Assembly: GCA_003456055.1 (NCBI GenBank) | Contig: DMPG01000220.1 | Coordinates: forward strand, 30,715 to 35,872 | Reading direction: 5' to 3' | DNA: 5,158 nt | Source: Bacteroidota bacterium | GTDB lineage: Bacteria; Bacteroidota; Ignavibacteria; UBA10030; UBA8401 | In this document: one piece after another, positions 1 through 5,158 of the stretch | Layout: every line of letters starts with the position of its first letter | Numbering within the stretch: the first letter of the stretch is position 1 | Translations under genes and position numbers: made by a program | The notes under the pieces: generated by a model | The model's input: only the letters and a program-made list of their open reading frames with translations | Told to the model about the DNA's origin: nothing | Databases searched by the model: none

Positions 1-2972
1 ATGACGGCAGAAGAATATTGTAATGAATCCGGTATTGCCTGTGCTGATGTATTGCGTTCCCAACTGACGACAATATTTCCACTGTTATCAAAAACAATCG
101 CAGGGTTTCTATCCACATTGTCATCGTTCGTTACTGCAATGACTGAACTCCATTCTATGCCATTAAAAAATTTTATGGCGATGTCGCTCACTGTATTTGC
201 ACCACTCATCCGATACGTAACCCATGCAAATGCTTTTGTATCGTTCGGTCCGACTGCAAATGCAGGTTTTGCATTCCATGCTATTCCTTGTTCTATCGTA
301 GTATCTGCTCCAACGCTTTTTCCGACAAATGGTTTATATACTATATTTGGGGGAACGATATTTTTCTTTCCCAATTCGATATTTTCGGCTTGTGCAAGTA
401 TTAAACCCGAAGGAAATTTCCATGTTTGGGAGAACTTGGATATAGATTCCGATACAGTAAAGGAAACGGTTGCATCAACATTGGTTACAGAAAATGATGG
501 CACTTCAAAATTAAATGTAACTTGTCCGGTCCCGCTTGCATGAATTGTTAATACATCCAGGAATGGCGTAAGTGCTAGCGTAGCTCCACCGCTTCCACCG
601 GTGATTTCAATCCCTTCCGCAAGCGTTGCTGTTCCGCTGATCTCACCGGACAGTGTTGCTCCCACACGAAGAGAATGCGATACAGCATTTGCTAAATCTA
701 CCAATGGTTGAAGCATCGGATTTGGGACGTTTGGAAAATTACCCAACGTTAATCCATAGCTAAAATCTTTTGATACTCCGGCAGACATTGTAATGGTACC
801 GGTCAGATCGATATTGCTACAACTTGCGAAAGTGGTAGAAGCGGTGCCGGAGATAGACAAGCTGGTACTATAGTCCCCGATTTTGAATGATGTATTTGCT
901 GCTATTGGTGTTGACTCTCCGGGGATGTTCAATGTGGTGGTGAAAGTCGGCGCTTCTGTAAACGAAAGGATCAACCCACCGACAAATGCAATTGACGGAG
1001 GAATTCCCAATCCTGCTGCTATTCCAAGCACATCAGGGAATGTCTCTTCGTGCGTGTATTTAAAGTGACCGCTACTGCACATTGCCGTAACAGGCTCAAG
1101 CCAACTTGGAACAGCATTCCCGCAGAATTGATACGTATTAAGTCCGTTAGCCAGACGATTGTCACACGTTGTCAGTTTCCATGTCAGCAAATTCGTTCCC
1201 ACAACCGTTTGGCTCATATTGTATTCAACTTCTGCTATATCTCCGCTGATTGTTCCCGGTTTTTTTAAGCCATTCAGGTCAAACTCAATCTCACCTGTTT
1301 TCGGCAGGTTTTTCCAGTTTATGTGGACTATATACTTATTGTTGGCGTAAGCAATTCCTCCAAATAATGGGGGTTCACAATGCTGTGTGAGTGAAGTAAT
1401 CAACGGTGCTAATCCGAAATTCTTTGCATTCCCTGAAGTGTTTTTTTGTTCATCGGTTTGAAGAGCAGTGATCAAATCGCAATTCAATTGCAGAGCACCG
1501 ATATTGACAGCAAACCGTCCATTAGCATCCGTTATTCCTTTCTCCAGCCAATCCCTTCCTTCGCCGTACGTATTCGGATCGGGGGACGATGCCATATACA
1601 CATCAACCATTGATTTTGCCTTGGCCGAACCATGAACGATCAATTCTTGGGCATTATTTAATTGAATACTATCGATCACCGGCCGCGCAATATCTTCCTG
1701 TGTTTTCGAATTCAATATAATTCCCGGGTTGCTGTTATTGTACATTCTGTTGCGGCGAAATATATTGTTGTGAGGATAATCCAATGCTAATAAGGTATCG
1801 GGTATAGTAATGATCCCATACATTCCGTTATGAGCAATCACATTCGTATCAATATCACTCGCCAGAGTGGATCCGATAATATTGTTATGACTTTTTCCGA
1901 TCAACTCAATACCATGTTTCTGATTGGGAATGGGAAGAGCATCTTTGTTCACACCGATAAAATTGAATTTGACCGTGTTGAATGATGATTCTCCCGCTAT
2001 TTCCGATGAACCGTTCAATGAAATACCGCTCCAGCTGTTTCCCGCGATAACATTTTTTTCGATAAGATTCTGCTGAGAATTAAATAAATGAACTCCGTTG
2101 TTCTTATTTCCTAGCGCAACAAAGCCTGCTGCATCTGTTCCAATCTTATTGTTTCGGATAATATTTTTGTTCGATTGAATGATCAAAATACCATGAGAGG
2201 TATTGCCCGATATGACGTTTCCATCGATGATATTCTCTCCTTGCCCGCTTTCACCTTGAATCATAATCCCGGCAACATTGCCATTCGCTGCTGCGCCTGT
2301 TTCATCAACACCGATATAATTTCCGAGTATCAGATTATATCCACCGGCCATTGTTTCATCCATTGCAATAGAAATTCCTGCCGCTGCTCCGCCAATAAAT
2401 ATATTTCGATCGGATGGATTGAGCCCTCCAATAATATTGTTTGTTCCATTGGCTACAACAGGAATGCCGGTCATCATAGATCCAACAAAAGTACAACTTT
2501 TAACGGTATTACTGTTCCGTAATAGAACTTCTCCATTTTTTATTGTCATGCCGTTTACTTCACAATTGTCTTCAAATTCTAATGTGCCGCCAATGCCAAA
2601 ATCTATTGTTACATTTTTTCCATTGCCAAGTACTTTGGAACCACTTAACAAAAATAATGAACTATACTCTGGGTTAATTGATATCGTCATAGATGAAGAA
2701 AAAGTAAGAGTAACCGGAGAGTCCATATTAAGAGCTTCTTGCGTAGCTGCAGTAATTGTACAGTTTCCATCTTCATCAGCGCAAATGCCATCCATTGATT
2801 CATCAACCTCCACCGTTGCAGGATCGTCCCATGCATCGGTATTACCGGGCGCGTTTACAACAAAACCGACAGCGGTTACATTTTTATTGGAGATATTTTT
2901 TTTCTTTGGTTGTGCACTGGAAAAAACTACAAGTGCGAATGATAAAAAGAAAAAGTATAGTAAACGATTCAT
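1..2972 (-). CDS. Secreted modular beta-helix protein, CSLREA-like (C-terminus beyond the window)
   Basis: This is the start of a large exported surface or extracellular protein; its function and ligand are unknown. The frame is open for 990 codons from the ATG at 2972 to the left edge. An in-frame TAA lies five codons upstream, and AGGA sits 5 bases before the ATG, so the start is well fixed. Residues 1-20 are a signal peptide with probable cleavage SSA|QP. Residues 55-82 resemble a degraded CSLREA motif (GICADEDGNC, then TAATQEALN). Residues 105-425 form a right-handed parallel beta-helix with repeated NxIxxNxIG and HGI/GI turns. Residues 430-520 are an Ig-like module (TDANGRFAVN, then a variant of the usual GNTSEF ending). 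Residues 525-640 are beta-rich with Cys532, 603, 617 and 632. Residues 640-870 are rich in Gly, Ser and Thr and unrecognised. From about 875 the sequence resembles BNR/sialidase-like repeats (NPAIVFDNSGNIVVSW). Such architectures are usual in adhesins and polysaccharide-binding proteins. A C-terminal sorting domain or anchor is expected but not visible. Confidence 0.93.
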   Translation of the reverse strand, partial: MNRLLYFFFLSFALVVFSSAQPKKKNISNKNVTAVGFVVNAPGNTDAWDDPATVEVDESMDGICADEDGNCTITAATQEALNMDSPVTLTFSSSMTISINPEYSSLFLLSGSKVLGNGKNVTIDFGIGGTLEFEDNCEVNGMTIKNGEVLLRNSNTVKSCTFVGSMMTGIPVVANGTNNIIGGLNPSDRNIFIGGAAAGISIAMDETMAGGYNLILGNYIGVDETGAAANGNVAGIMIQGESGQGENIIDGNVISGNTSHGILIIQSNKNIIRNNKIGTDAAGFVALGNKNNGVHLFNSQQNLIEKNVIAGNSWSGISLNGSSEIAGESSFNTVKFNFIGVNKDALPIPNQKHGIELIGKSHNNIIGSTLASDIDTNVIAHNGMYGIITIPDTLLALDYPHNNIFRRNRMYNNSNPGIILNSKTQEDIARPVIDSIQLNNAQELIVHGSAKAKSMVDVYMASSPDPNTYGEGRDWLEKGITDANGRFAVNIGALQLNCDLITALQTDEQKNTSGNAKNFGLAPLITSLTQHCEPPLFGGIAYANNKYIVHINWKNLPKTGEIEFDLNGLKKPGTISGDIAEVEYNMSQTVVGTNLLTWKLTTCDNRLANGLNTYQFCGNAVPSWLEPVTAMCSSGHFKYTHEETFPDVLGIAAGLGIPPSIAFVGGLILSFTEAPTFTTTLNIPGESTPIAANTSFKIGDYSTSLSISGTASTTFASCSNIDLTGTITMSAGVSKDFSYGLTLGNFPNVPNPMLQPLVDLANAVSHSLRVGATLSGEISGTATLAEGIEITGGSGGATLALTPFLDVLTIHASGTGQVTFNFEVPSFSVTNVDATVSFTVSESISKFSQTWKFPSGLILAQAENIELGKKNIVPPNIVYKPFVGKSVGADTTIEQGIAWNAKPAFAVGPNDTKAFAWVTYRMSGANTVSDIAIKFFNGIEWSSVIAVTNDDNVDRNPAIVFDNSGNIVVSWERNTSAQAIPDSLQYSSAV

Positions 2973-2994
2973 GACCGTCCTGTCTTATTTTAAG

Positions 2995-3013
2995 GTGTAG
3001 GAATATACTACAC
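2995..3013. repeat. Perfect inverted repeat across the -7 region of the beta-helix gene
   Basis: GTGTAG (2995-3000) and CTACAC (3008-3013) are perfect inverted arms around a 7-base AT-rich centre, GAATATA. The centre is the -7/-10 element of the minus-strand promoter, so a protein bound here would block that promoter. It could be an operator, or a chance symmetry. The arms are only 6 bp and no second copy is visible in the intergenic region. Confidence 0.45.
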
Positions 3014-3031
3014 ACAAACAAATCAAGCAAA
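3000..3031 (-). promoter_or_regulatory. Probable promoter of the beta-helix gene
   Basis: Read on the minus strand, TTTG (3028-3031) is followed by exactly 20 bases and then TATATTCC (3000-3007). This fits the Bacteroidota pattern of a TTTG -33 box and a TAnnTTTG -7 box in its first six positions. The same stretch also reads as a sigma70-like TTGCTT (3025-3030), 17 bases, TATATT (3002-3007). Transcription would start near 2995, leaving a leader of about 20 bases before the ATG at 2972. This is a pattern match only. Confidence 0.55.
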
Positions 3032-3062
3032 CGCTATGTGCACTAAAACACAGTCAAATCGG

Positions 3063-3072
3063 ACAAATTTGT
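3063..3072. repeat. 10-bp perfect palindrome between the divergent promoters
   Basis: ACAAATTTGT is its own reverse complement and lies about midway between the two predicted promoters, roughly 30 to 40 bases upstream of each. That is a reasonable place for a dimeric regulator, but such AT-rich palindromes also arise by chance. The symmetry does not extend to the flanking bases. Confidence 0.3.
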
Positions 3073-3109
3073 ATGAATTGGAAGTGGTGTAAAATAAAAA
3101 AACACAGGT

Positions 3110-3141
3110 TTTGTTGTTTTAAAAAATTTTAAGTAGGTTAT
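3110..3141 (+). promoter_or_regulatory. Possible promoter of the M61 peptidase gene
   Basis: TTTG (3110-3113), 20 bases, then TAGGTTAT (3134-3141) matches a Bacteroidota -33/-7 layout with the same spacing as the opposing promoter. A sigma70-like alternative is TTGTTT (3114-3119), 18 bases, TTATAG (3138-3143). Transcription would begin near 3148, giving a leader of about 30 bases. The spacer contains the small inverted repeat TTAAAA-AA-TTTTAA (3119-3132), and the region just upstream is A/T-tract rich. The match is weaker than that of the divergent promoter. Confidence 0.4.
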
Positions 3142-3178
3142 AGCGAATCACTTTTTATCTCCGAAATGCTGAGGAACT

Positions 3179-5107
3179 ATGGTCCGTTCAATTCTCATTT
3201 TTCTTTTTACTACAATTGCTGTAGCGCAATCTCAATCTGTTCACTATGAAATTTCGTTCGAGAACGCTATTCATCATGAGGCGGAAGTTACCGTGCAATG
3301 GTCCGGAATTTCTTCAACAATGCTCGAAGCGCGGATGAGCCGTTCATCACCCGGGAGATATGCGGTCCATGAATTTGCAAAGAATGTGTATAACGTTCGT
3401 GCAACGGATGGGAAGAAACGTCCGCTCACTATTGAACGACCCGATCCATATCAATGGAATATTTCAGGACACGATGGAACAGTCATTCTATCGTATACGG
3501 TCTACGGAGACAGAACCGATGGAACGTATCTCGGAATTGACCGCTCGCATGCTCATCTGAATATTCCCGCAACATTTATGTGGGCTCGCGGGTTTGACCA
3601 ACGGCCGATCACCATCAAATTCAATATTCCAAAAGAGAATAATTGGAAGATCGCCACACAATTGAAACCGACTTCGACTCAAACAGTGTTCACTGCTCCG
3701 AATCTTCAATACTTCATGGATTCGCCGGTAGAACTCAGCAATCATCAGCTTCGTGAATGGATAACGGAGTCTGATGGAAACAAATATAAATTTAAAATTG
3801 CCATGCACAGCAATGACATTGCTTCGTATTTGGATGCATTCACAACCATGACAAAAGCAGTCGTGAGCGAACATCGGGCGTTGTGGGGCGGGCTCCCTCC
3901 GTTCGATAATGGAGAATATATTTTCATCGGTGATTATCAACCATACGCAAACGGCGATGGAATGGAACATCGTAACTCCACTGCTGTCTCCTCTTCCCTT
4001 TCGCTGGAAAAAAGTGCGGTACGTTTACTCGGTACAGTCTCGCACGAATTTTTTCATTCATGGAATGTTGAACGGATCCGTCCCAAATCACTTGAGCCGT
4101 TCAATTTTGAACAAGCCAATATGTCCGAAGCACTTTGGTTTGCAGAAGGTTTTACAACATATTATGGATCACTGTTGGTCAAACGTGCGAAGATCACATC
4201 GATTGATGATTATGTGCAGGAAATTTCTGGAATTGTAAATTTTGTAATAAACTCTCCTGCTTCAAAATACTCTTCTGCGGTGGAAATGAGTCAATACGCC
4301 CCCCTCTTTGATGCTGCCGCTTCAATTGATGTCACGAACACCGGAAATACGTATATCTCTTATTATTCCATCGGCGCAACGATTGCCTTGGGATTGGACC
4401 TTACAATACGCTCACAGTTTCCGGGAACATCACTTGATGATGTTATGCGCAAAGCAAAAGATCTTCATGGCGTTACAGAAAAACCGTACACCCTTGACGA
4501 TCTTCGAACAATTCTCGGCTCAACCGTTAATGATCAGAAATTTGCCGATACATTTTTTAAACGGTACGTCAATGAAAAAGAATTTGTCGATTACACATCG
4601 CTGTTAGCTTACGGCGGAATGCTTCTTCGTAAAGCAAATGAAGGAAAAGCGTGGCTTGGCACTCTTCCGCTCCGGTTCGAAAACAATGAAACTGTTATCA
4701 GCAGCGGAACGCTTGTGGGTTCACCAATATACAAAGCCGGACTTGACCGCGGCGATACGATCAAAACGATTGACGGGAAAAAAATCGGTTCGAATGCCGA
4801 TGTTGATTCTGTTTTGGTGAAACATAAACCGGGAGATGCGATCACTATAGAATGTAATCAGAGAGGTGAAGATAAAAAACTCACGGTTACTCTGGCAGAA
4901 AACCCAAAATTAGAAATTGTGCTTTTTGAAAAAGCCGGAAAACCAATAACTCCGGCGATCATCGCATTCCGTGAATCGTGGCTTGGAAAAAAATCAACGG
5001 AACAATTTCCGTCACTTATAAAATATTGTCCTGAATGTAAACGCTCATCCGAATTTCAAAACAAATTCTGTCCGATTGATGGCAAAGAGTTGAAGATCGT
5101 TCCGTAA
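3179..5107 (+). CDS. M61-family (glycyl aminopeptidase-like) metallopeptidase with PDZ domain and zinc-ribbon-like tail
   Basis: This is a zinc-dependent peptidase of family M61, whose characterised member, the Sphingomonas glycyl aminopeptidase, removes N-terminal Gly or Ala. The actual substrate here is unknown. Residues 1-16 are a signal peptide with probable cleavage AVA|QS, so it should act in the periplasm or outside the cell. Residues 20-185 fit the N-terminal beta domain of M61 and about 190-470 the thermolysin-like catalytic domain. GMEH is at 261-264. HEFFH at 289-293 gives zinc ligands His289 and His293 and catalytic Glu290. Glu323 in FAEGFTTYYG is the expected third ligand. Tyr395-Tyr396 lie in YYSIG. 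A PDZ domain spans about 485-575 (SPIYKAGLDRGDTI). A WLG segment (601-603) is followed by a Cys-rich tail, Cys617, Cys620 and Cys631. GAGGA lies 3 bases before the ATG, and an in-frame TGA three codons upstream excludes an earlier start. The family call is firm; the aminopeptidase specificity is inferred. Confidence 0.96.
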   Translation: MVRSILIFLFTTIAVAQSQSVHYEISFENAIHHEAEVTVQWSGISSTMLEARMSRSSPGRYAVHEFAKNVYNVRATDGKKRPLTIERPDPYQWNISGHDGTVILSYTVYGDRTDGTYLGIDRSHAHLNIPATFMWARGFDQRPITIKFNIPKENNWKIATQLKPTSTQTVFTAPNLQYFMDSPVELSNHQLREWITESDGNKYKFKIAMHSNDIASYLDAFTTMTKAVVSEHRALWGGLPPFDNGEYIFIGDYQPYANGDGMEHRNSTAVSSSLSLEKSAVRLLGTVSHEFFHSWNVERIRPKSLEPFNFEQANMSEALWFAEGFTTYYGSLLVKRAKITSIDDYVQEISGIVNFVINSPASKYSSAVEMSQYAPLFDAAASIDVTNTGNTYISYYSIGATIALGLDLTIRSQFPGTSLDDVMRKAKDLHGVTEKPYTLDDLRTILGSTVNDQKFADTFFKRYVNEKEFVDYTSLLAYGGMLLRKANEGKAWLGTLPLRFENNETVISSGTLVGSPIYKAGLDRGDTIKTIDGKKIGSNADVDSVLVKHKPGDAITIECNQRGEDKKLTVTLAENPKLEIVLFEKAGKPITPAIIAFRESWLGKKSTEQFPSLIKYCPECKRSSEFQNKFCPIDGKELKIVP

Positions 5108-5135
5108 GTACCACAACAAAAATCACCTTTCTTTT

Positions 5136-5154
5136 CCCCCTCCATTGGAGGGGG
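5136..5154. repeat. GC-rich hairpin downstream of the peptidase gene (REP-like repeat or terminator)
   Basis: CCCCCTCC (5136-5143) and GGAGGGGG (5147-5154) are perfect inverted arms of 8 bp around the 3-base loop ATT, starting 29 bases after the stop codon. The next bases are CTAG, and the window ends there, so a T-run cannot be judged. The T-rich stretch before the hairpin is on the wrong side for a plus-strand intrinsic terminator. Similar C-rich/G-rich hairpins followed by TAG are common dispersed intergenic repeats in Bacteroidota and relatives, which I consider at least as likely. Confidence 0.6.
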
Positions 5155-5158
5155 CTAG

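Noticed and set aside
1..543. A 180-codon plus-strand open frame starting at the left edge
   Set aside because: It is antisense to the continuous minus-strand beta-helix gene. Its translation has no recognisable domain, while the opposite strand reads clear BNR-like and beta motifs.
2175..2522. A 115-codon plus-strand open frame rich in Cys, Ile and Asn
   Set aside because: It is a reverse-strand shadow of the repeated Asn/Ile/Gly codons of the beta-helix.
1698..2660. A DNA-level tandem repeat or CRISPR-like array in the beta-helix region
   Set aside because: The repetition is visible only in the protein. The nucleotide sequence shows no identical repeated units.
2419..3000. A 193-codon plus-strand open frame
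   Set aside because: It lies opposite the signal peptide, CSLREA-like motif and first helix turns of the minus-strand gene, whose start and protein pattern are much better supported.
3091..3132. A/T tracts that could form an imperfect hairpin or terminator
   Set aside because: The pairing is weak and nearly all A-T, no gene ends here, and the stretch is better read as AT-rich promoter DNA.
3488..3970. A 160-codon minus-strand open frame
   Set aside because: It lies wholly inside the M61 peptidase gene, on the opposite strand, with no domain and no convincing start signal.
3909..4607. Plus-strand open frames in other phases inside the peptidase gene
   Set aside because: They overlap the catalytic domain with its intact HEFFH and Glu motifs, and their translations look like out-of-frame sequence.
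1..5107. The adjacent peptidase and beta-helix protein as a dedicated processing pair
   Set aside because: The genes are divergent and share only export signals. M61 enzymes act mainly on N-terminal Gly/Ala peptides, and nothing in the sequence links them functionally.

Overview
The window holds two divergently transcribed genes for exported proteins, separated by a 206-base promoter region, plus a GC-rich hairpin at the right edge. The base composition is moderately AT-rich. Both upstream regions can be read as Bacteroidota-type promoters (TTTG, about 20 bases, TAnnTT). The left gene combines a CSLREA-like start with a parallel beta-helix. Together these suggest a member of the Bacteroidota/Chlorobiota/Ignavibacteriota group. 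That placement is inference: no taxonomic marker gene is present.

Left part (1-2972, minus strand): one uninterrupted reading frame starts at 2972 and runs off the left edge, giving 990 codons without a stop. It encodes a large secreted, modular, beta-rich protein. In order it has a signal peptide, a degenerate CSLREA-type motif, about 320 residues of right-handed parallel beta-helix, an Ig-like module, a four-cysteine beta module, a long Gly/Ser/Thr-rich beta region that I do not recognise, and the start of a BNR/sialidase-like repeat region. The C-terminus, where a cell-surface sorting signal would be expected, is outside the window. All plus-strand open frames here are antisense shadows of this gene.

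Middle (2973-3178): a divergent, AT-rich intergenic region. Each side has a plausible promoter. A perfect 6-bp inverted repeat brackets the -7 element of the minus-strand gene, and a 10-bp palindrome lies between the two promoters.

Right part (3179-5107, plus strand): a complete 642-residue M61-family metallopeptidase with a signal peptide, an N-terminal beta domain, a thermolysin-like catalytic domain (HEFFH, with a downstream Glu), a PDZ domain and an unusual short Cys-rich zinc-ribbon-like tail. From 5108 to the end there is a short non-coding stretch with an 8-bp GC-rich hairpin, either a terminator or the edge of a REP-like intergenic repeat.

The two genes share only a promoter region and export by the Sec route. 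Nothing in the sequence shows that the peptidase acts on the beta-helix protein. I see no mobile element, CRISPR array, tRNA or rRNA, and no evidence for a new multi-gene system.
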